Assembly: GCF_030403505.1 (NCBI RefSeq)
Contig: NZ_JAUEMJ010000005.1
Span: forward strand, 325,504-389,503
Length of the DNA stretch: 64,000 bases
From: Glycomyces tritici
Lineage (GTDB): Bacteria; Actinomycetota; Actinomycetes; Mycobacteriales; Micromonosporaceae
Reading direction: 5' to 3'
The position numbers and the translations under genes were made by a program. This document shows positions 1 to 8,245 of this stretch, one piece after another. Every line of letters starts with the position of its first letter. Position 1 is the first letter of the stretch. The notes under the pieces are model-generated. The model did no database searches. It was given only the letters and a program-made list of their open reading frames with translations, and was not told the origin of the DNA.

Positions 1-79
1 AGATCATGGGGCCACCCTAGCGCCGCACGCGGCGGGGCAGCGCCGGTTCGCGGACGCCAGGGCGCCCCTGACGGCCCGC

Positions 80-1312
80 CTAGCGGGGGATGAGCCGCTG
101 GAGCTGGGTCACGTGGCCCGGTTCCAGCTCCTCCAGGCTCGCCACGCCGAGGAGCTTCATGGTGCGCTCGATCTCCTCCTTGAGGATCGCGATCGTGCGG
201 TCCACGCCGTCGCGCCCGCCCGCCATGAGCCCGTACAGGTACGCCCGGCCGATCATGGTGAACCTGGCGCCCAGCGCGATCGAGGCCACGATGTCGGCGC
301 CGGACATGATGCCGGTGTCCACGTGCACCTCGGTGTCCCGGCCGACCTCGCGCACGACCGCGGGGAGCAGGTGGAACGGGACCGGGGCGCGGTCGAGCTG
401 GCGACCGCCGTGGTTGGAGAGGGTGATGCCGTCGACCCCCATGTCCGCCAAGCGCTTCGCGTCGGCCACGGTCTGGACGCCCTTGACCACCAGCTTGCCG
501 GGCCACTGCTCCTTGATCCAGGCCAGGTCCTCGTAGTCGACCGTGGGGTCGAACATGGTGTTGAGCAGGTCGGCCACGGTGCCCGACCAGCGGCTGAGCG
601 AGGCGAACGAGAGCGGCTCGGTGGTGAGCATGTCGAACCACCAGTTAGGGTGCTTCGCCATGTCGAAGACCGTCTTCACGGTCAGCTCCGGCGGAATGGC
701 GAAGCCGTTGCGCTTGTCGCGCAAGCGGGCCCCGGCCACGGGCACGTCCACAGTGACCAGCAGCGTGTCGAATCCGGCCGCCGCGGCGCGGTCGACGAGC
801 GCCATCGAGCGGTCGCGGTCCTTCCACATGTAGAGCTGGAACCAGTTGCGGCCGCTGGCACCTCCGGCCTCGGCCACGTCCTCGATCGGGGTGGTGCCCA
901 TCGTGGACAGCGCGAACGGGATGCCCGCCGCGGCCGCCGCTCCGGCGCCGGCGCGCTCGCCCTCGGTGTGCATCATGCGGGTGAACCCGGTGGGGGCGAT
1001 GCCGAACGGCAGCTCCGAGCGGCGGCCGAGCACGTCCCAGCCGGTGTCGAGCTGCGAGACGTCCCGCAGGATCGCGGGGTGGAACTCGATGTCCTTGAAC
1101 GCCTGCCGCGCCCGGGCCAGCGAGAGCTCAGCCTCGGCCGCGCCCTCGGTGTAGTCGAACGCGGCGCGCGGGGTGCGGCGCTTGGCGATCCGGCGCAGGT
1201 CCTCGATGGTGAGCGCGGCGCGCAGGCGCCGCCGCTTCGCGTTGAAGTCCGGCTTCTTGAACTTCACCAAGGGCAGGAGGTCCTTGGGCCGGGGGAGTTG
1301 TCGCTGCGTCAT
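80..1312 (-). CDS. lldD: FMN-dependent L-lactate dehydrogenase (LldD2-type alpha-hydroxy-acid oxidase)
   Basis: Oxidises L-lactate to pyruvate with FMN, passing electrons to the respiratory chain. The 410-residue product runs colinear with what I recall of mycobacterial LldD2, including the [20 protein letters not shown] stretch near the N-terminus. The catalytic His and substrate Arg lie in SNHGGRQLD (about residues 299-307), the phosphate-binding part in HVDTGIMSG, and FGIAPTG is the N-terminal FMN motif. I start at the ATG at 1312, where family similarity begins; the frame stays open to 1363 without a clear ribosome site. A LacI-type dyad lies about 90 bases upstream (1403-1418). It faces the same way as the alpha-glucosidase gene but is separated from it by that gene's terminator. 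A lactate 2-monooxygenase activity is a less likely alternative. Confidence 0.93.
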   Translation of the reverse strand: MTQRQLPRPKDLLPLVKFKKPDFNAKRRRLRAALTIEDLRRIAKRRTPRAAFDYTEGAAEAELSLARARQAFKDIEFHPAILRDVSQLDTGWDVLGRRSELPFGIAPTGFTRMMHTEGERAGAGAAAAAGIPFALSTMGTTPIEDVAEAGGASGRNWFQLYMWKDRDRSMALVDRAAAAGFDTLLVTVDVPVAGARLRDKRNGFAIPPELTVKTVFDMAKHPNWWFDMLTTEPLSFASLSRWSGTVADLLNTMFDPTVDYEDLAWIKEQWPGKLVVKGVQTVADAKRLADMGVDGITLSNHGGRQLDRAPVPFHLLPAVVREVGRDTEVHVDTGIMSGADIVASIALGARFTMIGRAYLYGLMAGGRDGVDRTIAILKEEIERTMKLLGVASLEELEPGHVTQLQRLIPR

Positions 1313-1402
1313 GTGCGGGCCTATCGGAACGGTGACGGGTGGGGCATGCCGCGGTCCGGGCACGGCGGCCGGTTCCCCTGGCCGCTGCGTCCCGCCCTAC
1401 GG

Positions 1403-1418
1403 TTTGAATCGTTTCAAA
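1403..1418. promoter_or_regulatory. LacI-family-type operator upstream of lldD
   Basis: TTTGAATCGTTTCAAA pairs at 14 of 16 positions around a central CG, the usual shape of LacI-family operators. It resembles the sites in the 13597-13636 region, so a LacI regulator such as the one at 19038 may act here. This is inference from sequence shape only. Confidence 0.5.
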
Positions 1419-1458
1419 TACCGAGCTTATCCCACTCGGCGCTCCCGCACCAGGCCCT

Positions 1459-1489
1459 GCCTCCGATGCGCCCGTCGCGCATCGGAGGC
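1459..1489 (-). terminator. Terminator of the alpha-glucosidase gene
   Basis: GCCTCCGATGCGC and its exact complement are separated by a 5-base loop, 12 bases past the stop codon of the minus-strand gene. There is no T-run, as is usual in high-GC actinobacteria. Confidence 0.75.
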
Positions 1490-1501
1490 GGGGCCGCGGC
1501 C

Positions 1502-3175
1502 TCACTCGCCGCTGCGCAGCCAGACCGTCGTCTCGGGCGGCAGCTCGCCCTCGACCGGGCCGCTGGCGATCAGCACCGCGCCGGCGGGCAGCGGCACGGC
1601 GGTCGCGCCGAAGTTCGCCACGGCCTCCCAGCCGTTGGACCGGCGCAGGTGCAGCACCTGCGGCCCCGAGTCCACCCAAGTCAGCGACTCGTCGGTCTGG
1701 AGCCGGCGGCGCAGCGCCAGGGCGTCGCGGTACAGGTTGAGGGTCGAACCCGGATCGTCCGACTGCGCCTCGACCGAGACCGCGCCGAACCACTCCGGTT
1801 GCGGCAGATGGGCTTCGGCGCTGCCGAACCCGAACGACCCGCCCTGCTCGGTCCACGGGATCGGCACCCGGCAGCCGTCGCGGCCCACGTCCACGCCGGG
1901 GCTGCGGAAGAACGTCGGGTCCTGCCGCTCCTCGTCCGGGATCGCGGCGACCTCGCCCAGTCCCAGCTCCTCGCCCTGGTACAGGTACGCGCTGCCCGGC
2001 AGTGCGAGCATGAGCAGCGTCGCGGCCCGCGCGCGGCGCAGCCCGGCGGCCTCGTCCAGCACCGGGTCGGCCCCGCGCGAGAGCAGCCACTTGCGGTTGT
2101 AGTGGCGCGGCCGGTCGCCGTTCGGCGGCAGGCCGTACCGGGTCGCGTGGCGCACCACGTCGTGGTTGGAGAACACCCAGGTCGTGGAGGAGCCGGACGC
2201 GGCGGCCTGCTCGAGGTTGTCGACGATGATGCGGCGGAACTGCCCTGCGTCGAAGTCGGCTTCGAGCAGGTCGAAGTTGAACGCCTGGCCCAGGCCCTCG
2301 GCGCTGGCGTAGCGGGCGCGGCGCGCGGGCGGGTCGACCCAGGCCTCGGCGACGGCGATGCGCGGCGGGTCGTACTCGTTGAAGACCTCGCGCCAGCCGG
2401 CGTAGATGTCGTGCACTTCGTCGCGGTCCCAGAGCAGGTGGGTGCCGGTGGCACGGTCCATCGCTGCGAGTTCGGCCTCGGAGGGCAGGTCCTCGGGGAG
2501 GTGCTTGGCGAGGGCGTGCGCGACGTCGACGCGGAAGCCGTCCACGCCCCGGTCGGACCAGAACCGCAGGGTCTTCAGGAAGTCCTCGCGCACTTCCCCG
2601 TTGCGCCAGTTGAAGTCCGGCTGCTCGGGGGCGAAGAGGTGGAGGTACCACTGCCCGTCGCCCACGGCCTCCCAGGCCGGGCCGCCGAACATGCAGGTCC
2701 AGTCGGCGGGCGGCAGTTCGCCGTTCGGCCCGAGGCCGTCGCGGAAGACGTACCGGTCGCGTTCGGGCGAGCCCTTCGGCGCGGCCAGCGCCTGCTGGAA
2801 CCACTCGTGCTGATCGGAGGAGTGGTTGGGCACGATGTCGACGATGAGCTTGATGCCGGCGGCGTGCAGTGCCGCGACCATGGCGTCGAAGTCGGCGAGG
2901 GTGCCCAGGCGCGGGTCGACGTCCCGGTAGTCGGCGACGTCGTAGCCGCCGTCGGCCAGCTCGGAGGGGTAGAACGGGCTGAGCCACACGGCGTCGACCC
3001 CGAGCCGCGCGAGGTAGTCGACGCGGGAGGTGATGCCGGGGAGGTCGCCGAGGCCGTCGCCGTTCGCGTCGGCGAAGCTGCGCGGGTAGATCTGGTAGAC
3101 GGTGGCCTGGCGCCACCAGTCGGCGTCGAGGCGCTCGGGTGCGGCGGTGCTGGTGCTCGTGAGCAGCTCGGTCAT
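1502..3175 (-). CDS. malL: GH13 alpha-glucosidase / oligo-1,6-glucosidase
   Basis: A cytoplasmic GH13 enzyme of 557 residues that hydrolyses terminal alpha-glucosidic bonds of maltose, isomaltose or short oligosaccharides. It has the WWRQATVYQIYPRSF opening, the region I motif DIVPNH, the nucleophile Asp217 in GFRVDVAH, the acid/base Glu in AVAEAW and the FSNHDVVRH motif. There is no signal peptide. The ATG at 3175 has an AAAGG ribosome site; the frame runs open to 3277 but would pass through the promoter. It is divergent from a ROK repressor, and its promoter TTGATT-17-CAGGAT (minus strand, 3229 to 3201) overlaps a dyad, so the ROK protein probably controls it. Trehalose synthase is excluded by length and motifs; exact linkage preference is unknown. 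Confidence 0.93.
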   Translation of the reverse strand: MTELLTSTSTAAPERLDADWWRQATVYQIYPRSFADANGDGLGDLPGITSRVDYLARLGVDAVWLSPFYPSELADGGYDVADYRDVDPRLGTLADFDAMVAALHAAGIKLIVDIVPNHSSDQHEWFQQALAAPKGSPERDRYVFRDGLGPNGELPPADWTCMFGGPAWEAVGDGQWYLHLFAPEQPDFNWRNGEVREDFLKTLRFWSDRGVDGFRVDVAHALAKHLPEDLPSEAELAAMDRATGTHLLWDRDEVHDIYAGWREVFNEYDPPRIAVAEAWVDPPARRARYASAEGLGQAFNFDLLEADFDAGQFRRIIVDNLEQAAASGSSTTWVFSNHDVVRHATRYGLPPNGDRPRHYNRKWLLSRGADPVLDEAAGLRRARAATLLMLALPGSAYLYQGEELGLGEVAAIPDEERQDPTFFRSPGVDVGRDGCRVPIPWTEQGGSFGFGSAEAHLPQPEWFGAVSVEAQSDDPGSTLNLYRDALALRRRLQTDESLTWVDSGPQVLHLRRSNGWEAVANFGATAVPLPAGAVLIASGPVEGELPPETTVWLRSGE

Positions 3176-3188
3176 TGACGTGAGCCTT

Positions 3189-3246
3189 TCAACTGTTGAT
3201 ATCCTGATTAAATCTAGTTTGAAAATCAAATGGCTCCTGCCATACT
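3189..3246. promoter_or_regulatory. Divergent malL/ROK promoter region with two dyads
   Basis: Minus-strand promoter TTGATT (3229-3224), 17-base spacer, CAGGAT (3206-3201). Plus-strand promoter TTGAAA (3219-3224), 16-base spacer, CATACT (3241-3246). The dyad TTTGA-AAA-TCAAA at 3218-3230 covers both -35 boxes, and the perfect dyad TCAAC-T-GTTGA at 3189-3199 lies just past the malL -10. They are probable operators for the ROK protein. Confidence 0.65.
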
Positions 3247-3264
3247 GGGCCACGGAAAGCCGAG

Positions 3265-4509
3265 GTGTCAAGAGCATTGCCCCGAGAAGATGAGAAGTAC
3301 GCGTTCTCGCTGCGCCGAGCGAACGCCGCCGCAGTGCTCGAGTACGCCTGGGGCACGACGGCCTTCACCGCCAGCGACGCCATCGCGGCCACGGGCCTGA
3401 CCCGCTCCACGGTGATCGCGCTCTGCGACGCCCTCGTTGAAAAAGGCTGGATCGCGGAGCTCCCGAACGCCCGCGCCGCAGGCGGGGAGTACCGCAAGGG
3501 CCGCCCCGCCCGCCGGTACGAACTCCGCGCGGACGCCGGAGCGGTCGTCGGCGTCGACGCCGGCCAGCACTGCGTGACGGCCGCGGTCGCCGACCTGCGC
3601 GGGCGCGAACTCGCGCGCGCCCACACCGAGATCGACCCCGACAGCGCCGAGCAGCGCGTGGCCGTGGCCGACCGGACCATCGCCGCGGCGCTCGACGCCG
3701 CGGGCGTGCATGAGCGGTCGGTCCTGTGCGTCGCCGTCGGCGTGCCCGCCCCCACCGACCTCGACGGCGCCTCACCCGAAGGCGAGCTCGAGTTCTGGTC
3801 CCGCATGAACCCCGGGTTCGCCGCGCACTTCCGCGAGCGCGGCTGGCTCACCGAGGTCGAGAACGACGCGAACCTCGCGGCGCTCGCCGAAGGCGCCCTC
3901 GGCGCGGGCGTGGGCGCCTCCTCGTACATCGCGCTGATGTCGGGGGAGCGGTTCGGCGCGGGCTACGTGGTCGACGGCCACCTCGTGCGCGGCAAGCGCG
4001 GCGCGGCGGGGGAGCTGCGGCTCCTCTCGCTCGTCGAAGGCGTGGGCTCCACCCACGGCATCGCGGCCCTGCTTCGCACGTGGGCCCTCGAACTCCAGGC
4101 ATCGGGCACAGTGGAGGAACACAGCCTGATCATGCAGACGCCCAAGGCGAAGCTCGGCGCCGAGGTCGTGTTCCGCGCGGCCGAGGCGGGCGATCCGGCC
4201 GCGCTGGCGCTCCTCGACCGCATGGCCGAGCGCCTCGCCCGCATCTGCGCGGTCCTCGGCGGCCTGCTCGACGTGGAGCGCATCGTCTTCTCCGGTGCGG
4301 TGGCCGACTCCCTCGGCCTGCTGCTGCCCCGCGCGGCGGCCCGCCTCGACGAGCTGACCCACCCGCCCGCGCCGGACCTCATCGCCTCACCGCTCGGCGG
4401 CGGCGTGGTCAGCCTCGGCGCACTCGCCCGCGCGCTCGAGATCGTGCGCACGAACGCGATCGCCCTTGAGCCGTCCGCTCCAATGCGGGAACAAACTATT
4501 CCGTTCTGA
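3265..4509 (+). CDS. ROK-family transcriptional repressor
   Basis: A 414-residue regulator with an N-terminal winged helix (about residues 15-80, with TASDAIAATGLTRSTVIAL as the recognition region) followed by a ROK sugar-kinase-like domain. The domain keeps the phosphate-type loop GVDAGQHCVTAAVADL and VENDANLAALAEGALG, but I see no Cys-rich zinc motif typical of ROK kinases and NagC, so zinc binding may be lost. The GTG start at 3265 follows GGAAAG by about 6 bases. It is divergent from the GH13 alpha-glucosidase, which suggests it represses that gene and itself and is released by a glucoside or glucose derivative. Confidence 0.88.
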   Translation: MSRALPREDEKYAFSLRRANAAAVLEYAWGTTAFTASDAIAATGLTRSTVIALCDALVEKGWIAELPNARAAGGEYRKGRPARRYELRADAGAVVGVDAGQHCVTAAVADLRGRELARAHTEIDPDSAEQRVAVADRTIAAALDAAGVHERSVLCVAVGVPAPTDLDGASPEGELEFWSRMNPGFAAHFRERGWLTEVENDANLAALAEGALGAGVGASSYIALMSGERFGAGYVVDGHLVRGKRGAAGELRLLSLVEGVGSTHGIAALLRTWALELQASGTVEEHSLIMQTPKAKLGAEVVFRAAEAGDPAALALLDRMAERLARICAVLGGLLDVERIVFSGAVADSLGLLLPRAAARLDELTHPPAPDLIASPLGGGVVSLGALARALEIVRTNAIALEPSAPMREQTIPF

Positions 4510-4515
4510 TATACT
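4510..4515 (+). promoter_or_regulatory. Possible -10 box of the VOC gene
   Basis: TATACT begins one base after the ROK stop codon and lies 43 bases before the ATG of the VOC gene. No convincing -35 box stands at the right spacing, so the call is weak. Confidence 0.35.
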
Positions 4516-4552
4516 GGACCGGCACCCGTTCCGCGAGCGAAAGCGAGTCGCC

Positions 4553-5041
4553 ATGAGTTCCAAACCTGCAACCGTTCCCGAGGGCTACGGCACCGTCACG
4601 CCGTGGATCGTCACGAGCGACACCGCCCGCGTCATCGACTTCATCAAAGACGCCTTCGACGGCGAGGAACTCGGCCGCGTCGAGATGCCGCCGGGCAGGA
4701 TCGGCCACGCCGAAGTCCGCATCGGGACCTCGATCGTGATGCTCTTCGACACGCCGTTCTCAGTGGACACTCCGGCGATGCTGCGCCTCTACGTCGAAGA
4801 CGCCGAAGCCACCTTGAAACGCGCCGTCGACGCCGGCGCGACGCTCGTGACCCCCCTGACCGACGTCCAGGCCTGGGGCGACCGCGTCGCCCGCCTGCGC
4901 GACCCGCTCGGCAACCTGTGGTGGCTCCAGGAGCGCGTCGAGGCGCCCGAGCCCGAGGAGGCCATGCGCCGCATGGAGGAGCCGAAGTACGTCAAGGCCA
5001 TGGAGCAGACCCAGGTCATGGACGCGCCGGGCCTCATCTGA
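4553..5041 (+). CDS. VOC-family (glyoxalase/PhnB-like) protein
   Basis: A 162-residue protein of the vicinal-oxygen-chelate fold. It opens with TVTPWIVTSDTARVIDFIKDAF and has the paired beta-alpha-beta-beta-beta modules expected of the PhnB/Glo_EDI_BRP group (ARLRDPLGNLWWLQER in the second half). Members include glyoxalases, dioxygenases and metal-independent binding proteins, so the reaction cannot be stated. The C-terminal tail after about residue 130 is rich in Glu and Met and outside the core fold. The ATG at 4553 is preceded by only a weak AAAGCGAG site. A bidirectional hairpin separates it from the convergent mannanase gene. Confidence 0.85.
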   Translation: MSSKPATVPEGYGTVTPWIVTSDTARVIDFIKDAFDGEELGRVEMPPGRIGHAEVRIGTSIVMLFDTPFSVDTPAMLRLYVEDAEATLKRAVDAGATLVTPLTDVQAWGDRVARLRDPLGNLWWLQERVEAPEPEEAMRRMEEPKYVKAMEQTQVMDAPGLI

Positions 5042-5048
5042 CAGCGCA

Positions 5049-5086
5049 GGCCCCGGAGCCTGAGGACGACCTCAGGCTCCGGGGCC
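5049..5086. terminator. Bidirectional terminator
   Basis: Perfect 17-base arms (starting GGCCCCGGAG) around a 4-base loop lie exactly between the convergent VOC gene and mannanase gene and can serve both. Confidence 0.85.
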
Positions 5087-5091
5087 CTCGC

Positions 5092-7101
5092 TCACTCCGC
5101 ACGAATGTCGTCTACATAGACCGTTCCGGCCGCCGTCGTCCCGCCGTACCCGAGGTACAGGTTGAACGCCGAGACCTCCGCCAAGTGCTCCGCGTCCAGC
5201 CGCGCGTCCGCGTGCCCCGTGTCCCAAGGCGCGGGCCGGAAGTCGGCGAACGGCGCGTTCACCTCCGCACCCGCCGTGTCCGACAGGCCCGTGTTGTACT
5301 CGAAGTACGCGCCCTTCGACACCACCTGGATCGTCGCGCCGTTCGTCGAGCCGTCGCCCTTGAGCCACAGCTTCAACGCGCCGAACGCCGTCCAGTCCTG
5401 GCCCACCGACCGCCCGATCCCCGTGTACCCCGCGTTCGCGAAGTCGTACGAGTACGCCAGACCGTAAGCGCCCGAAGCCTTGTGCTCCGCCGAGAGGGTC
5501 GTCGTGTTGGCGTTGACGTGGCTGTACGCCTCGCTCAGGGTCAGGTCGTCCCCGGCGTACCCCTCGAAGTCGTCGATCCACCCCACCGGCAGCGGCTCCA
5601 CCTCGCCGAGGAACACCAGCGCCTCGTCCGTCATCGTGCGCCCGTTCACCTTGGCGCTCACCTTGACCGTGACCGTCCGGTTGTCCAGCCAGGACGGATC
5701 GATCGACCACTTGCCCGAGTAGAACCCCGCCGAGTCCCGCGTCAGCGCCACCGGAGCGCCCCCGTTGATCGAGTACGTCGCCTTCCGCGAGGTCGCGGAG
5801 GTCAGGCGCATCCGGATCGTGGTCTCGGCGGTCGTCACGCGCTGGCGGTCGGTGGGCGTCACCAGGTGCAGGAACGGCGCGCTCGGCACCGCGGAGGTGC
5901 GCGCGTCGTAGACCCCGTCGAGGTCGGAGGCGAAGAGCGAGTACGGGTCCTCGTAGAACTCCACGAAGTCCGGCTCCAGCGCGTGCCCCGGGAACGGCAC
6001 GTACGCGCGGTTGGTCCCGCCGAAGTTCGCCCAGGTCAGCATGTGCGACACCCGGCTCGCGGCCGGGTCCGCCTTCAGCGCCCCGAGCAGGTCGGTGAAC
6101 CAGTCGAGGTTCCGCCCCTCCTCGCCGGACTCCCCGAACTCGGTGAACGCCGGCACCTTGCCGCGCTCCTCGGCGAGGCCCACGACCATCGCGAGGTCCT
6201 TCATGGTGCCCGCCAGCCACTCCGGTGAGCCCGCCGAGTTGTCGTACGCGTCGTAGCCGAGGATGTCCACGAACTCGTCGCCCGGGTAGGTCTTCATGTA
6301 GTTCGCCGGATCCCCGCCGAAGCTCGAGTTCGGGGAGTACGAGTACAGGAGGTTGTGCACCTTCTTGGTGTCCCGCAGGTACTCCACCGTGTACCGGAAG
6401 ATCTCGATGAACTCCGCTGAGGTGCAGTGCCCCGCGCCCCACCAGAACCAGCCGCCCGTGTTCTCGTGGAACGGCCGGAAGACGACCGGGATCAGCGTGC
6501 CGTCGGGCCGCTTGGCGCCCTTCACGGAAGCGGCGATCCGGTCGAGGAACTCGTTGAAGTCCGCGTGCTTCGGCCCGCCCGGGAGGATCTGGCTCACGAC
6601 GCGGCCGGTCGTGTCCCAGAAGTCCCCGCCCGTGACGAAGTTGTACATGTGCGCGCTGAGCACGTTGATCCCGCCGAGCGCGTCCGACTTCTCGAAGGCC
6701 CAGCTCATGGCCTCGATGTTCTCCTCGACGGTGCCGCCGTACACGCCCGGCTTCTGGAACCCGTTGAGGATCAGCGTGTCCCAGCCGAACACGGCCGGGT
6801 AGTCACCGGTGGTGGCCTCCACATCGGAGGTGGTCTCGGTGAAGGTGTCGAAGGTGAACCCGTCGGTGAGGGTGTGCTCGTGGCCGAACAGGATGCCCTG
6901 GCCCTGCTGGTCGAGCATGTACTGGAAGAGCGCGCGCGTCTGCGGGGTCGCGCAGTCGTCGACGATGCTGACGCGCTGCCGCCGGTTCGTCTCGGCGCTG
7001 GCGGGCAGCGGCATGCCGACGGCCGCGGCGGCGGCCGCCGCGGTGGCGGCGCCGAGGGTGATCACGGCGCGCCGGGGCGCGCGGAATGCGGAGATAGGCA
7101 C
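5092..7101 (-). CDS. Secreted GH26 endo-beta-1,4-mannanase with Ig-like and CBM modules
   Basis: An exported mannan-cleaving enzyme of 669 residues. The N-terminus has a twin-arginine motif (APRRAVITLG) and a hydrophobic run ending PASAE near residue 37, so Tat export is likely. The GH26 domain spans about 45-390, with acid/base Glu213 in RPFHEN and nucleophile Glu321 in FTEFGE. An Ig-like segment (about 395-490) and a jelly-roll binding module (from about 505, starting WIDDFEGYAGDDL; CBM11/CBM23/CBM27-like) follow. The GTG at 7101 is chosen because AAAGGAGA lies 5 bases before it; the frame stays open far upstream. Promoter TTGACA-18-TATCCT (minus, 7230 to 7201) is followed by a LacI-like dyad. 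Together with the alpha-galactosidase at 13716 it could degrade galactomannan. Confidence 0.92.
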   Translation of the reverse strand: MPISAFRAPRRAVITLGAATAAAAAAAVGMPLPASAETNRRQRVSIVDDCATPQTRALFQYMLDQQGQGILFGHEHTLTDGFTFDTFTETTSDVEATTGDYPAVFGWDTLILNGFQKPGVYGGTVEENIEAMSWAFEKSDALGGINVLSAHMYNFVTGGDFWDTTGRVVSQILPGGPKHADFNEFLDRIAASVKGAKRPDGTLIPVVFRPFHENTGGWFWWGAGHCTSAEFIEIFRYTVEYLRDTKKVHNLLYSYSPNSSFGGDPANYMKTYPGDEFVDILGYDAYDNSAGSPEWLAGTMKDLAMVVGLAEERGKVPAFTEFGESGEEGRNLDWFTDLLGALKADPAASRVSHMLTWANFGGTNRAYVPFPGHALEPDFVEFYEDPYSLFASDLDGVYDARTSAVPSAPFLHLVTPTDRQRVTTAETTIRMRLTSATSRKATYSINGGAPVALTRDSAGFYSGKWSIDPSWLDNRTVTVKVSAKVNGRTMTDEALVFLGEVEPLPVGWIDDFEGYAGDDLTLSEAYSHVNANTTTLSAEHKASGAYGLAYSYDFANAGYTGIGRSVGQDWTAFGALKLWLKGDGSTNGATIQVVSKGAYFEYNTGLSDTAGAEVNAPFADFRPAPWDTGHADARLDAEHLAEVSAFNLYLGYGGTTAAGTVYVDDIRAE

Positions 7102-7179
7102 TTGCGTCTCCTTTGAACGTAAGGCCCTCGCGGGAGGGGTTGGATCCGGTGGGTGGCCATGACCTGGGGTTTCGGATAC

Positions 7180-7230
7180 TGAATCGGTTAAGCCGTCCAC
7201 AGGATATCCATAGCGATTCATCGATGTCAA
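7180..7230 (-). promoter_or_regulatory. Mannanase promoter and LacI-like operator
   Basis: Minus-strand TTGACA (7230-7225), 18-base spacer and TATCCT (7206-7201). TGAATCGGTTAA at 7180-7191 is an imperfect LacI-type dyad near the predicted transcription start, where it would block transcription. Confidence 0.5.
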
Positions 7231-7314
7231 CGGCTGCGGGCCCGCGACCGCGCCGCCGCCCGGCCCGACCGCGACCGGCCATGGTCTACGCCCCGCTCGG
7301 GGCCTCGAGATCCT

Positions 7315-7340
7315 CGAAGGCGGCGCTTGATGCGCCTTCG
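7315..7340 (-). terminator. Terminator of the alpha/beta hydrolase gene
   Basis: CGAAGGCG and CGCCTTCG arms with a 10-base loop, about 50 bases past the stop of the minus-strand gene ending at 7389. An outer CTCGGGG/CCCCGAG pair may lengthen it. Confidence 0.45.
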
Positions 7341-7388
7341 TGGGCACCCCGAGACCGCCATGCGCGAATTCGCGTGCCGGTCCGCCCC

Positions 7389-8090
7389 TCAGACGAGCTC
7401 GCCCAGCAGGGCGCTCAGGATGCGGGCGGTCTGCTCCGGCTGCGTGTAGATCGCGAGGTGGTCGGTGGGGAGTTCGGTGACGGACCAGCCCTTCGCGACG
7501 GCCTCGGCGGCCTGGGCGCGGTAGGCCTCGCTCAGGCGCAGGTAGGCGCACGGACCGGGCGGCCACGCCGGGGCGTACGGGGCCGTCTCCTCGAAGTACG
7601 CCAGGGGGATCCGCGGCAGGGCCGCGGTGAACGCCTCGCGCAGGCCGGCGTCGGGCAGGAGGTCCTCGATGGCCTCGGGCGGGAACCAGTCGCTCCATTT
7701 CGGCAGCCGCCCGTCCGCGGCGACCTGGCGCAGGTGGTCGCCCAGTTCCTTCGGGGCCGTGTCGAACCAGGACTGCCCGGGGTGGGGGAGCAGGGCGTCG
7801 ACGAAGACGGCGGCCGCGGTGCGGGGCACCGCCTCGGCGATGGCCGGGATCAGGGTCCCGGCGCCGCTGTGGGCGATGAGGACGACCGACTCGTGCATCG
7901 CGTACTCGCGCAGGCCCGCGGCGGCGAGAGCGGCCGCGGCCGGGAGGTAGGGGCCGTCGCCGGCGAAGGCCGGGCCGAGGTCGGGGGCCGCGACCACGTG
8001 CCCCAGCGATCGCAGCGCTTCGGCGGTGGGGCCCCAGGCTTGCGCGCCGGTGAGCGGGCTGTGCACCAGTACCAGAAGTGGATCGTCCAT
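7389..8090 (-). CDS. Alpha/beta hydrolase
   Basis: A 233-residue single-domain serine hydrolase. The nucleophile elbow is AHSGAG with Ser75, an oxyanion-type LVHSPLTGAQAW lies near the N-terminus, and the catalytic His is probably that of PTDHLAIY near the C-terminus. The cap is short. No signal peptide is present. The family covers esterases, lactonases and C-C hydrolases, so the substrate is open. The ATG at 8090 has no strong ribosome site. It is followed by its own hairpin, and upstream a long hairpin ends the kinase gene, so it is probably transcribed alone. Confidence 0.85.
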   Translation of the reverse strand: MDDPLLVLVHSPLTGAQAWGPTAEALRSLGHVVAAPDLGPAFAGDGPYLPAAAALAAAGLREYAMHESVVLIAHSGAGTLIPAIAEAVPRTAAAVFVDALLPHPGQSWFDTAPKELGDHLRQVAADGRLPKWSDWFPPEAIEDLLPDAGLREAFTAALPRIPLAYFEETAPYAPAWPPGPCAYLRLSEAYRAQAAEAVAKGWSVTELPTDHLAIYTQPEQTARILSALLGELV

Positions 8091-8121
8091 GTTTCGATTG
8101 TTCTGCCCCGAACCGGGAAAC

Positions 8122-8159
8122 GCAAGGAATCCGCGGCCCGGAAGCCGCGGAGCCCTTGC
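8122..8159 (-). terminator. Terminator of the kinase gene at 8246
   Basis: A two-part hairpin: GCAAGG/CCTTGC outside and TCCGCGGC/GCCGCGGA inside, with a 2x2 internal loop and a 6-base apical loop. It lies about 90 bases past the stop codon. Confidence 0.6.
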
Positions 8160-8245
8160 CGGACCCATGGAGCATGTGCCGCCTGACGGCCGCTGACCTC
8201 CGGGTAAACCTTGTTGCAGCACAACAGATGCGATCGGAGAATTCC

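Noticed and set aside
113..3178. A plus-strand open frame of more than 1000 codons opposite lldD and malL
   Set aside because: It is an antisense frame created by high GC at third codon positions. Its composition (Arg, Ala, Gly, Val, Glu, His) has no domain, and both genes on the other strand are well-supported enzymes.
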